A DNA stretch of 27,505 bases from a virus. Positions 1 through 7,516 of this stretch are shown one piece after another. The DNA lies in the IMG/VR virus record IMGVR_UViG_3300020578_000351, positions 1 through 27,505 of that record. The stretch is one strand, 5' to 3'. The position numbers were made by a program, and so were the translations under genes. Numbering within the stretch: the stretch's first letter is position 1; each line of letters starts with the position of its first letter. The notes under the pieces are model-generated. The model worked only from the letters and a program-made list of their open reading frames with translations. It was not told where the DNA came from and searched no databases.

Positions 1-1
1 A

Positions 2-121
2 TCGAACATTAAGATTGAAAAAAAAGAGGTAAATAATTATTACACACAAAAAAAAGAAGAAATAAAAACCGCAGATAAAAAACAAGTGGATAGTCTGTTG
101 AGAAAAAGATATAATTTTTAA
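2..121 (+). CDS. C-terminal fragment of an upstream gene, possibly spanin-like
   Basis: An open frame runs from the window edge to a TAA at 119-121. It encodes a lysine- and glutamate-rich tail ending in DSLLRKRYNF. The start lies outside the window. It ends 3 nt before the next ATG, so the two genes are probably cotranscribed. The charged, helix-prone composition and the following signal-peptide/coiled-coil gene suggest a lysis-gene pair of the Rz type, but this is inference from context and style. No enzymatic motif is visible in the 39 residues present. Confidence 0.5.
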   Translation, partial: SNIKIEKKEVNNYYTQKKEEIKTADKKQVDSLLRKRYNF

Positions 122-124
122 ATT

Positions 125-541
125 ATGAAAAAAATTGTTTTGTTTACATTAGTGATGTTAGTTAGTTTTTTTGGAATGACTCAAAAAATAAAACCAACTG
201 ACACATCAGAATTATGCATACCATATCATGTTGCACAAAAAATATTATTGGACCTTAATGATTACGACAGATTAAAAGAACTATCCAAGTTAGATAAAGA
301 AGAAATAAAACAATTGAATAACAAAATTTATTTTTTAGATAAAAGTATTCTTGTTTGGAAAGAAAAAGATTCATTGAGTAATAAAATAGTTAATAATACG
401 GAAGAAAAATTTAAAATAATTTCTGAACAAAATGACAAATTAAGAAAAGAGGTTAAAAAATTGAAAGTTAAAAATACGGTAACACAAATTTTAAGTGGGG
501 TTCTTTTAACAACATTAACGGTATTTAGTATTATGAAATAA
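125..541 (+). CDS. Exported coiled-coil protein, spanin-like
   Basis: This 138-aa protein starts with a hydrophobic signal or anchor (about residues 4-20, after MKK). A short ELCIPYHVAQKILLDL segment follows, then a long Lys/Glu/Asn-rich coiled coil (about 45-115), and a second hydrophobic segment near the C-terminus (about 119-137). A membrane anchor plus periplasmic coiled coil is what phage spanins (Rz-like) use to bridge inner and outer membranes at lysis. A Cys-containing CxPxxVAxKIxxDL-type segment also occurs in lysis-cassette proteins of flavobacterial phages. No lipobox is seen. The gene overlaps the next by one base (TAATG). Spanin function is an inference; a structural coiled-coil membrane protein is the alternative. 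Confidence 0.55.
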   Translation: MKKIVLFTLVMLVSFFGMTQKIKPTDTSELCIPYHVAQKILLDLNDYDRLKELSKLDKEEIKQLNNKIYFLDKSILVWKEKDSLSNKIVNNTEEKFKIISEQNDKLRKEVKKLKVKNTVTQILSGVLLTTLTVFSIMK

Positions 542-792
542 TGGCACTTTCTCAAACAGATAAGAAAGAAGTTGAAAGAATTATAAAAAAAGAAATACAA
601 AACTTTTTTAATTCAAACACATTGAAACAATTTGAAAATCAGATGGTTGAATTAATAAAAAAAGAAATACAAAAAGGAAAGTTAAGAGGAGACATTACTG
701 AGTTTATTTCCAAAGCATTCACTGAATTTTACTTTGAACTTTATAGACAAAGAGCTAATTGGACCGGTACAATTAAAAATTTAAAATTATAA
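541..792 (+). CDS. Small conserved phage protein, unknown function
   Basis: An 83-aa, mostly helical, highly charged protein. Lys/Glu-rich heptad-like segments (residues 7-50) are followed by an aromatic C-terminal part (FTEFYFELYRQRANW). It has no signal peptide, membrane segment or catalytic motif. Its ATG shares a base with the stop of the spanin-like gene (TAATG) and it lies 2 nt before the following virion-type gene, so it belongs to the same operon. The pattern resembles small proteins of unknown function that recur in Bacteroidota phages. I cannot assign a role. The tight coupling to both neighbours supports it being a real gene. Confidence 0.7.
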   Translation: MALSQTDKKEVERIIKKEIQNFFNSNTLKQFENQMVELIKKEIQKGKLRGDITEFISKAFTEFYFELYRQRANWTGTIKNLKL

Positions 793-794
793 TT

Positions 795-1364
795 ATGAGA
801 AATATAAGTCCAGAAAAATTAATAGAAAACGCACTCAAAGAAATTTTACAAGAAAAATCGGCAACAATCAGTAGACCTATATTTAGTTTATTTTCAAAAG
901 ACGAAAAGGCAAAAAAAGAATATAAAAGAATAAAAAAAGAACCAAAAGAAGGTATGGGTGCAAGCTCCGCAGGTAGTTTTTCACCGGCAATTAGTTTTAG
1001 TGAAGAAGAAGATGAGGGTCAAAAAATTGAAGCAACTGAAGCTACCGGGGCATCGTCTTCAGGTTCTTATGAGGGAGCCTCTTTTTTGGCTAAAAACCTT
1101 GATAATTGGGGGCCATCAAAAAAAACACAACTACCTGGCGGTATGTTTGTAAAACCAAAAGAAAAATGTAAGACTTTTCCGTACTGTAACCAAGGGGATA
1201 TCAATTCATTAGATTTTAGTAAAACAGGTGATTTTGGCTTTAAACTAACAAAAAAAACTCCAAAAAAGAAAAAATCGAAACTAAAAGAGGCCATTATAAA
1301 TGTTTCATATAGAACTGGTTTAACTGAAGAAAAAATACTAAAAATCCTTATTGATAATATTTAA
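795..1364 (+). CDS. Putative virion protein with N-terminal targeting module
   Basis: A 189-aa protein. Residues 1-20 form a short helix ending in EILQE, matching the N-terminal module shared by twelve proteins here, with likely cleavage after Glu20. A basic linker (26-50) follows, then Gly/Ser/Ala-rich low-complexity stretches around GASSAGSFSP and GASSSGSYEG. A conserved-looking block contains LPGGMFVKPKEKCKTFPYCNQGD. The C-terminus has a very basic KKTPKKKKSK stretch and a helix. The composition suggests a structural or internal capsid protein rather than an enzyme. It follows the 541-792 gene by 2 nt and precedes another module-bearing protein, so virion function fits the neighbourhood. 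The assignment is inference, with no catalytic motif visible. Confidence 0.65.
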   Translation: MRNISPEKLIENALKEILQEKSATISRPIFSLFSKDEKAKKEYKRIKKEPKEGMGASSAGSFSPAISFSEEEDEGQKIEATEATGASSSGSYEGASFLAKNLDNWGPSKKTQLPGGMFVKPKEKCKTFPYCNQGDINSLDFSKTGDFGFKLTKKTPKKKKSKLKEAIINVSYRTGLTEEKILKILIDNI

Positions 1365-1385
1365 GGTTTTTTTCTTTAACACTAA

Positions 1386-1393
1386 TATTTATT
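1386..1393 (+). promoter_or_regulatory. Candidate phage late promoter, TATTTATT
   Basis: This octamer ends 3 nt before the ATG at 1397. It belongs to the recurrent TATTTAT(A/T) set described in the findings and lies just after the 795-1364 gene. Promoter function is inferred from position and recurrence. Confidence 0.45.
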
Positions 1394-1396
1394 AAT

Positions 1397-3040
1397 ATGG
1401 ATGATTATATAAAAAACGTTACAAAACAAATAATATCTGAGGAATTAGATAAAAGGATTTTAAGTATAAAAAATAAAATATTTGAAAATAAAGACATGAA
1501 AAAACAAATGTGCTCAGAGTGCGGAAGTAAGATGTACGAAGGAGAATGTATAGAATGTGGAGATAAGTACGAAGGAAATATTCAAGAATTAGGAGGAATG
1601 GATGACGGACATCCATTATTTGGTGATTTAAATTTTTCCAACATGAACCCCGAAAAAAGAAAAAAAATTAATAAGTACCTTGGTATGGAAGATGAATATT
1701 CTGATTTTGATGATGAAGATGATAAGTGGAACGCCCCATCACCTGACGAAGATAATAAAGACAAAGGTGGTTTGGATGAAACTTTCAAATACAAAGGAAG
1801 AATAGGGAAACTTAAAACTAAAATGTATCCCAACAAGTTAAAACATGGGGTTACTGAAACAGGTGAGGATGAAATCTCAGATGGTTGGATGCATGAAGAT
1901 GACTACGAGGGTTTTACGGATGGTAGAAGAAAAATTGATAAAGCCAAACCATACGGAAAAATTACAGGTGCAGATTTTAAAGCTCTAAGCTCTATGAAAA
2001 AAGAAGTTGAAGAAACTTTATATGAATTAGATTTAGAAGAAGAAGATGTTGAAGAAGGTAACGCATTTTCAGGAGCATTATCATCGGCACGTGAAAGAGG
2101 TTATAAAACTTTTAAGGTTGGTGGTAAAACATATCCTGTTGAAGAATCTTACATCACTGAAAAATGGAAAGGAGATGTTGAGGTAAAACAAACTGGTGAA
2201 TATGCCGACATGACTATTGAAGAAGTTGATTCAGCAATTAAAAAATTAAAGAAAAGAAACGCCGAACTCAAAAGATTGGGCAAAAAAGTACCGAGTTCAA
2301 GTAGAGAAAAAATGGGACAACTTTATTTTGCTAAAAGAGCAAAAAAAGATTGGCCAGGAAAAGGTAAAGCAAAAGTCGAGGAATCTAGATTAATTTTTAC
2401 TGAAAGTGAAATCATTAACATAATTGAATCAATTGTTATGGAAGAAAAAAGAAAAAAATCAATAAAGGCCGATACATACTTAAAATCTTCACTTGAACAA
2501 TCAAAAAAACAAGAAAAGGATTATATTGATAGTGTTGTTAAAAAAATGAAAGATTACCTTAAAACAGGTTCTAAAGGTAAATACGAAATGTCACCCAAAG
2601 GGTTTCCCAAAGGTAATGGAGAACTTGTTAAAATGGATAAAATGGCTTATGTCCCATCTAAGACTGTTGATGAGTATATAACAAACTATACCGCATTTTC
2701 TTTAGAGAATTTAGATTACGATACTTTCGAACCAAACGATGAGAGAGTTTCTAAGTACATTAAGGGGTCATCTGAAACAGGAAATAACCCTAAGTGGGCA
2801 AATGCTGTTGAAACTCCTGTTAACGACATTAGAGATAAAGTACGTAAAAATAATTATTTAGCTAAACTCAAGAAAAAGGCTTATAACAAAGCACCGCAAC
2901 CTGTGGTTTCAGATAAGAGCGGTTCTGAGTCGGGCGCTAATAAAATTATGATGAAATTAGAGTCAGTTAATGGTAGTGAAGTTATCACTGAAATGGAAAA
3001 AATGAAAAGTTTAATTGGTTATAGTAGGAAAACACAATAA
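1397..3040 (+). CDS. Large modular putative virion/internal protein with zinc ribbon and three targeting-like motifs
   Basis: This 547-aa protein is built of separate modules. Residues 1-15 carry the N-terminal targeting motif ending in QIISE. Residues 39-54 form a four-Cys zinc ribbon (CSEC and CIEC pairs). An acidic linker (97-125) precedes a block with SDGWMHEDDYEGFTDGRR (161-178). Residues 220-248 hold NAFSGALSSARERGYKTFKVGGK. A second, internal copy of the targeting motif sits at 330-350 (RLIFTESEIINIIESIVMEE). The extreme C-terminus has EMEKMKSLIGY, like the RIRQMMGI type used at the start of other proteins here. Such repetition suggests a packaged polyprotein cut by a prohead protease, or a scaffold-like internal protein. 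No enzymatic motif is seen. It is preceded by a candidate late promoter. Confidence 0.7.
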   Translation: MDDYIKNVTKQIISEELDKRILSIKNKIFENKDMKKQMCSECGSKMYEGECIECGDKYEGNIQELGGMDDGHPLFGDLNFSNMNPEKRKKINKYLGMEDEYSDFDDEDDKWNAPSPDEDNKDKGGLDETFKYKGRIGKLKTKMYPNKLKHGVTETGEDEISDGWMHEDDYEGFTDGRRKIDKAKPYGKITGADFKALSSMKKEVEETLYELDLEEEDVEEGNAFSGALSSARERGYKTFKVGGKTYPVEESYITEKWKGDVEVKQTGEYADMTIEEVDSAIKKLKKRNAELKRLGKKVPSSSREKMGQLYFAKRAKKDWPGKGKAKVEESRLIFTESEIINIIESIVMEEKRKKSIKADTYLKSSLEQSKKQEKDYIDSVVKKMKDYLKTGSKGKYEMSPKGFPKGNGELVKMDKMAYVPSKTVDEYITNYTAFSLENLDYDTFEPNDERVSKYIKGSSETGNNPKWANAVETPVNDIRDKVRKNNYLAKLKKKAYNKAPQPVVSDKSGSESGANKIMMKLESVNGSEVITEMEKMKSLIGYSRKTQ

Positions 3041-3076
3041 TTAAATTCATTTTTATTAAACTTATGTTATATTTTT

Positions 3077-3102
3077 CCCATGTCGTTATCTAATAACATG
3101 GG
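3077..3102 (+). other. Inverted repeat over the start codon of the 3080 gene
   Basis: CCCATGT (3077-3083) and ACATGGG (3096-3102) are perfect inverted repeats with a 12-nt loop. An alternative inner pairing is GTTAT with ATAAC. The first arm contains the ATG at 3080 and the second contains an in-frame ATG at 3098. The hairpin could control translation or start choice. Confidence 0.4.
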
Positions 3103-3574
3103 GAATTTTTTTGATTGGTTAGCCAAACCAATGGAAAAAGAAGACGTTGTTGCTTGGTATTTGGCAAATAATATCATACCAGAGTATACAGAACTATTCA
3201 GAGATTTTTGTTTTTCTTTTTATGGTTTAATTAAAATCACATATTTGGGTGATGACCATAACGAACCTACAGAAACCAAAATTGGAATGACAGAACAACA
3301 AAATAAAGAACATTTCAATTGGTGTTTAAGCAAAACAGTAGAAAGTTTTAAAAAAGAAAATATTCAATTCAATTTAAGTGATAAAGACATTATTTTTTTC
3401 GAAAGTTTTTTCTTTGATACTTTTTATAACCAAAAAGATGAAAAAGTAAAAGAAACAATTGATAAATTTTTCAATCAAATGTTTGATTTAGACACACCTA
3501 AAAGTAAATCTGACATTGAAATTTTTACAGAAATATATAAGATGTTGGAAAGGTCTGTAAATCTTATAGACTAG
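3080..3574 (+). CDS. Phage protein of unknown function
   Basis: A 164-aa soluble, acidic and aromatic-rich protein. The first in-frame ATG is at 3080. A second at 3098 would give a protein starting MGNFFDWLAKPM, which looks like a natural N-terminus, so either start is possible. The body is predicted helical (FRDFCFSFYGLIK, then FFESFFFDTFYNQ) with no signal peptide, membrane segment or known catalytic motif. It stands alone between the large virion-type gene and the histone-like gene, and is followed by an 8-bp inverted repeat. A TATATTTT sequence just upstream resembles a degraded -7 element. Function unknown. Confidence 0.65.
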   Translation: MSLSNNMGNFFDWLAKPMEKEDVVAWYLANNIIPEYTELFRDFCFSFYGLIKITYLGDDHNEPTETKIGMTEQQNKEHFNWCLSKTVESFKKENIQFNLSDKDIIFFESFFFDTFYNQKDEKVKETIDKFFNQMFDLDTPKSKSDIEIFTEIYKMLERSVNLID

Positions 3575-3584
3575 TGTTTACAAT

Positions 3585-3603
3585 ATTTAACCAGTGGTTA
3601 AAT
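3585..3603 (+). repeat. Perfect 8-bp inverted repeat between genes
   Basis: ATTTAACC, a 3-nt loop (AGT), then GGTTAAAT. No T-run follows on the plus strand, so it is not a classic intrinsic terminator. It could be an operator, an mRNA 3'-end stabiliser or a protein-binding palindrome ahead of the histone-like gene. Confidence 0.45.
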
Positions 3604-3635
3604 TAGAAAATAAATAAATGAATAAAAACTTATGA

Positions 3636-3818
3636 ATGGAAACTTTAGAACAAATTAAAGCATTAGTTGAAGAACTATCAGTCGACACTACAAAATTTTA
3701 CAATGGAAATAAGTCTGCAGGTATAAGAGCTAGAAAAACTTGCCAACAATTAAAAAGTTTATCACAGATACTTAGAACTGAAATTTTAAATAGCGGCAAA
3801 AAAGAAAAGAATGATTAA
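3636..3818 (+). CDS. Histone H1-like (Hc1-type) DNA-binding protein
   Basis: A 60-aa basic protein beginning METLEQIKALVEEL, with central KFYNGNKSAGIRARKTCQQL and a helical LKSLSQILRTEIL part. This layout (N-terminal helix, KFY-x-G-N-x-SAG-x-RxRK, second helix, lysine tail) matches the short Hc1/histone H1-like family common in Bacteroidota, where members coat and compact DNA. Here it may act on phage or host DNA. It overlaps the next small membrane protein by 8 nt, which suggests one transcript. Alternative frames at the nearby ATG (3632) do not give a comparable product. Family recognition is by motif pattern only. Confidence 0.75.
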   Translation: METLEQIKALVEELSVDTTKFYNGNKSAGIRARKTCQQLKSLSQILRTEILNSGKKEKND

Positions 3819-3996
3819 TTATCTATTAATATATTGTTTTATTTTTTGTATATTACTATTATTAAGATTCGTATTCAATTTTTACCGGTCTGTTTTTTCT
3901 AACCCACCAATACCTTATGAGTTTAAAAAATACGAACAACTATATTATGGTTTATCAATATCATATATATTAACTTATTTAATAATGATTTTATGA
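3811..3996 (+). CDS. Small two-helix membrane protein
   Basis: This 61-aa protein has two strongly hydrophobic segments, about residues 3-24 and 47-61, separated by a short loop with NPPIPYEFKKYEQ. It overlaps the histone-like gene upstream by 8 nt and the next gene downstream by 4 nt (ATGA), so it is translationally coupled in a compact operon. Small membrane proteins of this kind in phages can be holins or superinfection-exclusion factors. Nothing here separates those options, and the gene is not next to a recognisable endolysin. Function unknown. Confidence 0.6.
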   Translation: MINYLLIYCFIFCILLLLRFVFNFYRSVFSNPPIPYEFKKYEQLYYGLSISYILTYLIMIL

Positions 3997-4460
3997 TTTA
4001 TAGCAACTTTATAAACAAAACGGAAAAATACCTCAAATCAGTTAGGGTTTTGAGAAACTATATAACTTTTGATATGACTTTTCCAACAACATGGTCAATG
4101 TTAAAAAAAGCACCTGAAAGTGTAGAGATTTTACAAAATCAAGATAATGATTCGAACTTAGTTACATCATTTGTTTGTGAAAACAATCCTTCTCTTATTG
4201 ATATTATTGAAAAAACTATCGATTTAGTTGTATCAACAAATTTAGAGAGAGAAGAAAAAGAAAGATTATTTAAATTAAAAGTTACCGAGCTAAAAAATAT
4301 TTTTGAAAGCGGTGATATTGACACACTAAGGACTTTAAAATTTGACACTAACGAATTAACAACTTTAAACACCAATGGAACAAAACAAAAACTTACATCC
4401 GTTACTCAAGGAAATGAAATCACTGAAGGAGGAAGTAGAAAAGTCCAACAAGATAAATGA
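3993..4460 (+). CDS. Phage protein of unknown function
   Basis: A 155-aa soluble protein. The first half (INKTEKYLKSVRVLRNYITFDMTFPTTW) is followed by a central segment ending in LVVSTNLEREEKERLFKLKVTELKNIFE, probably a long helix. The C-terminal 30 residues are polar and low in complexity. There is no signal peptide, membrane helix or catalytic signature. It starts inside the stop of the membrane protein (ATGA) and its 3' end overlaps the next gene by 86 nt, so the operon continues. The FDMTFPTTW segment and coupled location suggest a conserved phage gene. I cannot assign a function. Confidence 0.65.
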   Translation: MIYSNFINKTEKYLKSVRVLRNYITFDMTFPTTWSMLKKAPESVEILQNQDNDSNLVTSFVCENNPSLIDIIEKTIDLVVSTNLEREEKERLFKLKVTELKNIFESGDIDTLRTLKFDTNELTTLNTNGTKQKLTSVTQGNEITEGGSRKVQQDK

Positions 4461-4587
4461 AGACTTAAAAAAAAAGTTTTCTTCAGAAATTAAGAATTTC
4501 AAACCGTCAGAAATAAAGAATACAATATTCGTAACAAAAAAATTAACCTTATGGGAGAGAATCAAAAGGGCTTTAGGGACGACTTAG
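4375..4587 (+). CDS. Short coiled-coil protein, unknown
   Basis: A 70-aa, highly charged protein with a Lys/Glu-rich helix (residues 8-45) and a hydrophobic-basic end (LTLWERIKRALGTT). It overlaps the preceding gene by 86 nt in another frame; an internal ATG at 4414 would reduce this to 47 nt. It overlaps the following gene by 37 nt. Such overlaps are frequent in this block, so the gene is plausible, but the exact start is uncertain. No known domain. Confidence 0.5.
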   Translation: MEQNKNLHPLLKEMKSLKEEVEKSNKINEDLKKKFSSEIKNFKPSEIKNTIFVTKKLTLWERIKRALGTT

Positions 4588-4772
4588 AAAAATTGGCACA
4601 AGTTTCAGATTTAATTGAAAGTTCTTTCATAAAAAATGAAAAAGTTGAAGTAAAGGTGTCTTTAGATGAGGGCACCTTTTCTAATCTATTACAACATCTA
4701 ATGATTAATCAAAACGAAAAAAAATGTGTGATTCAAATATCTAATTTAGAGTTTACCTTTTTGAAAAAGTAG
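4551..4772 (+). CDS. Small phage protein, unknown
   Basis: A 73-aa protein with an N-terminal acidic helix (DDLEKLAQVSDLIESSF) and a strand-rich C-terminal half (EVKVSLDEGTFSNLL, then [15 protein letters not shown]). It is the last gene of the plus-strand run from 3636. Its 3' end overlaps by 20 nt the convergent minus-strand gene that ends at 4753. No catalytic residues or membrane segments are seen. Function unknown. Confidence 0.55.
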   Translation: MGENQKGFRDDLEKLAQVSDLIESSFIKNEKVEVKVSLDEGTFSNLLQHLMINQNEKKCVIQISNLEFTFLKK

Positions 4773-5394
4773 TTTTGTGTCTGTACAAATTTCTTTTACT
4801 GTGCCCTTTTTCTGTTAAAACATTATAAACCCATTTTCTTTGGGTAATAGAAACATCCCTTACAAAAATGGCATCATTTCTTGAGTTTTGATAAAATAAT
4901 TTTTCTAAAATGTCCAAAAACCTATGACATTCTTCAATTTCTTTTGTTGAAAAAATGGAAATTTCTTCATTTACCTGAACACAAATTTTATTGTTCAAAG
5001 TAAAAATGTTTTTAAGTTCACTGTTTTTACAATAAGTGTTTAAAAATTCGTCAAAACCTATTTTAGTTTTACTTTGATAATCATAAATTTTTTCTTCTAA
5101 CTTATAATTGTCAATTTTTAAAAAAACATAATTTTCATTATCCAACTTTGCAACGTTGTTACGACCCATATCATCAACAAAATATAAAGTATCTTGAACG
5201 TTTGTTTTATTTGTTAGAAGAGCAATATGAAATGAAGATGGGGTTGCGTTTTCTACTTTTTTATCAAAAAGTATTTTTGTATTTTTATTTATTAAAACTT
5301 TATAAAAGTCGGTTGCTTTTTTTTCTGTGGAATAACGTTTGATAATTTTTCTTTTTTTCCTATTTTTAAAAAGTACTATTATAAAATTAGACAT
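4753..5394 (-). CDS. Phage protein of unknown function, divergent from dnaJ
   Basis: A 213-aa minus-strand protein. It opens with a basic strand-rich part ([20 protein letters not shown]) followed by an [15 protein letters not shown] segment. The C-terminus is basic and aromatic ([28 protein letters not shown] region). It looks like a nucleic-acid- or protein-binding factor but has no diagnostic motif. Its start codon lies one base from the dnaJ start on the other strand, so each gene's promoter must lie inside the other's coding sequence. The 3' end overlaps the convergent 4551-4772 gene. Confidence 0.65.
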   Translation of the reverse strand: MSNFIIVLFKNRKKRKIIKRYSTEKKATDFYKVLINKNTKILFDKKVENATPSSFHIALLTNKTNVQDTLYFVDDMGRNNVAKLDNENYVFLKIDNYKLEEKIYDYQSKTKIGFDEFLNTYCKNSELKNIFTLNNKICVQVNEEISIFSTKEIEECHRFLDILEKLFYQNSRNDAIFVRDVSITQRKWVYNVLTEKGHSKRNLYRHKTTFSKR

Positions 5395-5395
5395 T

Positions 5396-6361
5396 ATGAA
5401 AAACTATTACCAAATTTTAGAGGTTGACGAAAACGCAACACAAGACGATATAAAAAAAACATATAAAAAATTAAGTAAGAAATACCATCCAGATGTAAAC
5501 TCTAAGGGTGAGGAAAAATTTAAAGAATTGTCTGAAGCTTATGAAGTGTTAGGTGACGAAAGAAAAAGACAAAACTACGATACAAAAAGAAAAAACCCTT
5601 TTGGGGGTGGTGACTTTGATTTTGGGTCAATATTTGAAGAAATGATGGGTCAAGGTAGAAGAAAACCAAAACCTGCTGATAAAATTGTTGATATTGTTGT
5701 AACGGCAGAAGAATCTTACAAGGGGGTTGAAAAAACAATCGAAGTAGATATAAATCAATCTTGTAATACTTGTAATGGGACTGGTGGAAATAAAAAAACT
5801 TGTAATAGATGTGCAGGTAGAGGATTCATCATTCAAACAGTCGGTACTGGTTTTTTTAAAACACAAATACAAGCGACCTGTACGGATTGTAAAGGTGTTG
5901 GTGAATTTTTGATAAATCCATGTCAGGTTTGTTACGGAAATGGAGTAGTATCAAACACCACAAAGTTTAACGTCCAAATTCCTAAAAATGTTGATAATGG
6001 AGATTTTATGAGAATGAAATATAGTGGTGACGAAATTCCAAAGTTTGGTAGAGGAGATTTAATTTTGAAAGTTATTTGTGTTAAAAATAATAATTTTGAA
6101 AAATCTCAAAACGATTTAATATATTATTATAAAATGAATGTTGTTGATTTTTTAACTAATAAAGAATTAGAAATACCACATCCAGACGGAACACTTAAGA
6201 TAAATTTACCTGAAAATTTTGACACAGACAAACCTCTTAGATTAATTGGTAAGGGGTATAAAATGAGTAATGGGGTAGGTAATTTATACGTTAAGTTAAG
6301 TGTTAATAATGTTATAATCACAAACGAACAAAAAGAACAAATAGAAAATATTTTAAAATAA
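5396..6361 (+). CDS. dnaJ: DnaJ-type co-chaperone
   Basis: This 321-aa protein has full DnaJ (type I Hsp40) architecture. It contains a J domain (1-65) with HPD at 31-33, a short Gly/Phe-rich linker (68-90), four CxxCxGxG zinc motifs (123-130, 136-143, 162-169, 176-183) and a C-terminal substrate-binding region. It would deliver unfolded clients to DnaK and stimulate its ATPase. No DnaK or GrpE is visible here, so it presumably works with host DnaK, perhaps for virion assembly or replication. The ATG at 5396 is chosen because [10 protein letters not shown] is the canonical J-domain start; the longer frame from 5339 adds an unrelated hydrophobic stretch. Confidence 0.93.
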   Translation: MKNYYQILEVDENATQDDIKKTYKKLSKKYHPDVNSKGEEKFKELSEAYEVLGDERKRQNYDTKRKNPFGGGDFDFGSIFEEMMGQGRRKPKPADKIVDIVVTAEESYKGVEKTIEVDINQSCNTCNGTGGNKKTCNRCAGRGFIIQTVGTGFFKTQIQATCTDCKGVGEFLINPCQVCYGNGVVSNTTKFNVQIPKNVDNGDFMRMKYSGDEIPKFGRGDLILKVICVKNNNFEKSQNDLIYYYKMNVVDFLTNKELEIPHPDGTLKINLPENFDTDKPLRLIGKGYKMSNGVGNLYVKLSVNNVIITNEQKEQIENILK

Positions 6362-6508
6362 AGAAACAATATTTTTAATAATTTCAATAGTCCCATAAAC
6401 TGCGGCAATCAACATATAAACCGCCAATACTGTAATCCATTTTTGTGAGCCTGACATTCCTTTTTTACATGCACTACATCCTACTTCTGTTGCTTTTTCT
6501 TTTTTCAT
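6353..6508 (-). CDS. Tiny single-pass membrane protein with CxxC
   Basis: A 51-aa minus-strand [21 protein letters not shown] followed by a hydrophobic helix (about residues 24-48, [16 protein letters not shown]). The CSAC pair near the N-terminus could bind metal or be redox active. It converges on dnaJ and overlaps its stop region by a few bases. A TATTTATT octamer lies 29 nt upstream of its ATG, the same distance as for the minus-strand 13421-13555 gene, which also carries a short Cys motif (CGC). Function unknown. Confidence 0.6.
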   Translation of the reverse strand: MKKEKATEVGCSACKKGMSGSQKWITVLAVYMLIAAVYGTIEIIKNIVSLF

Positions 6509-6537
6509 ACCTATAATTTAATTATGTGTTAGTTGAA

Positions 6538-6545
6538 AATAAATA
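6538..6545 (-). promoter_or_regulatory. Candidate late promoter, TATTTATT (minus strand)
   Basis: This octamer reads toward the 6353-6508 gene with a 29-nt gap to its ATG. The longer gap sets it apart from most plus-strand copies of the motif. Confidence 0.3.
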
Positions 6546-6590
6546 TCAAAAAAATATTTATTTTTTGACGCACTTTTTTATATTAATTGA

Positions 6591-6598
6591 TATTTATA
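6591..6598 (+). promoter_or_regulatory. Candidate late promoter, TATTTATA
   Basis: This octamer ends 4 nt before the ATG of the ribbon-helix-helix gene at 6603. It would drive the RHH, homing endonuclease and methyltransferase genes together. Confidence 0.45.
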
Positions 6599-6602
6599 TA
6601 AT

Positions 6603-6761
6603 ATGGGTAAACCAGGAAGACCAAAAAAAAATGAAGAAAATAAAAAAGTAAAATACGGTATTAGTATTGACCGATATCTTTTTGATAAAATGAAAAATGA
6701 AGAAATAAGTATTTCTAAATTTATACAAGAATTAGTAAAAAAACATTATGAGAAAATATAA
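6603..6761 (+). CDS. Small ribbon-helix-helix DNA-binding protein
   Basis: A 52-aa protein. It starts with an AT-hook-like GKPGRPKKN, then a strand (VKYGISIDRYLF) and two short helices (KMKNEEISISKFIQELVKKHYEKI). This is the layout of CopG/Arc-type ribbon-helix-helix repressors, which dimerise and insert the strand pair into the major groove. It overlaps the homing endonuclease start by 14 nt, so the pair is probably coexpressed. It may autoregulate this operon. Family assignment is by pattern; no operator was identified. Confidence 0.7.
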   Translation: MGKPGRPKKNEENKKVKYGISIDRYLFDKMKNEEISISKFIQELVKKHYEKI

Positions 6762-7512
6762 TTTTAATGAATATTTTTTTCACGAGTTGAATGAAAAATC
6801 ATCATATTGGTTAGGGTTTTTATATGCCGATGGATATACTAGAATGAAAGATGGTAAAAGTGGTGAATTAAAATTAAAACTTAAAGATACCGATAAAAAT
6901 CATATTGAATTGTTTCTTAAAGATTTGGGATGTAATAAATTTATAAAATGTGGAGTTGATAATAAATCTAAATTTTGTTCTGTGACAGTTTATTCGAATA
7001 TAATGGTCAAAAAACTTTTTGAACTCGGATGTGTAAATAACAAAACGTTTAAAATATTACTTCCCGAATTGAATGATGAAATTATGTGTCATTTCATCAG
7101 AGGATATTTTGATGGTGACGGATGTATTAGTAAAATTAAAGGTAAATGGGATAAAGTGTCAATTGTTGGAAATCAAAATTTTATAGAATCCTTAGAAAAA
7201 TATTTACTTAAGTTTGATATTTCTAAGATTAATATTTATAGTCAAGGTAAAATAAAAATTCTATCAATCACTAACATAAGTGATATCATCAAATTCAAAA
7301 AAATTATTTATAATAACGATACTATTTCTTTAGAAAGAAAAAAAAATAAATTTGACAAAATCAATTATAACTTTGTGAGTAAAGATGAGTTTTTAAAATT
7401 GATTAAGGAAAATAATTTAACTACATTTGGTAAATACGTGAGTTATATTGCATTTAATAAATTATCAAGGTTTCCAAGAAACCCTGAATCTGAATATAAA
7501 TTTAAATTTTGA
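6748..7512 (+). CDS. LAGLIDADG homing endonuclease
   Basis: A 254-aa protein with two LAGLIDADG-type motifs: WLGFLYADG (21-29) and FIRGYFDGDG (116-125), with the acidic metal-binding residues kept. The spacing of about 95 residues fits a single-chain, two-repeat enzyme. It would make a double-strand break at a long recognition site and spread itself by gene conversion. It lies free-standing 4 nt before the adenine methyltransferase gene, not inside it, so no intron or intein is evident. The C-terminal 50 residues (SKDEFLKLIKENNLTTFGKY) may be an added DNA-binding part. A candidate late promoter sits upstream of its operon. Confidence 0.9.
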   Translation: MRKYNFNEYFFHELNEKSSYWLGFLYADGYTRMKDGKSGELKLKLKDTDKNHIELFLKDLGCNKFIKCGVDNKSKFCSVTVYSNIMVKKLFELGCVNNKTFKILLPELNDEIMCHFIRGYFDGDGCISKIKGKWDKVSIVGNQNFIESLEKYLLKFDISKINIYSQGKIKILSITNISDIIKFKKIIYNNDTISLERKKNKFDKINYNFVSKDEFLKLIKENNLTTFGKYVSYIAFNKLSRFPRNPESEYKFKF

Positions 7513-7516
7513 AAGT

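Noticed and set aside
7448-7516. Longer start of the adenine methyltransferase, or an intron/intein arrangement with the endonuclease
   Set aside because: MLSWIGGKSK at 7517 is the normal family start, so the methyltransferase is whole; no split-gene remnant is seen upstream.
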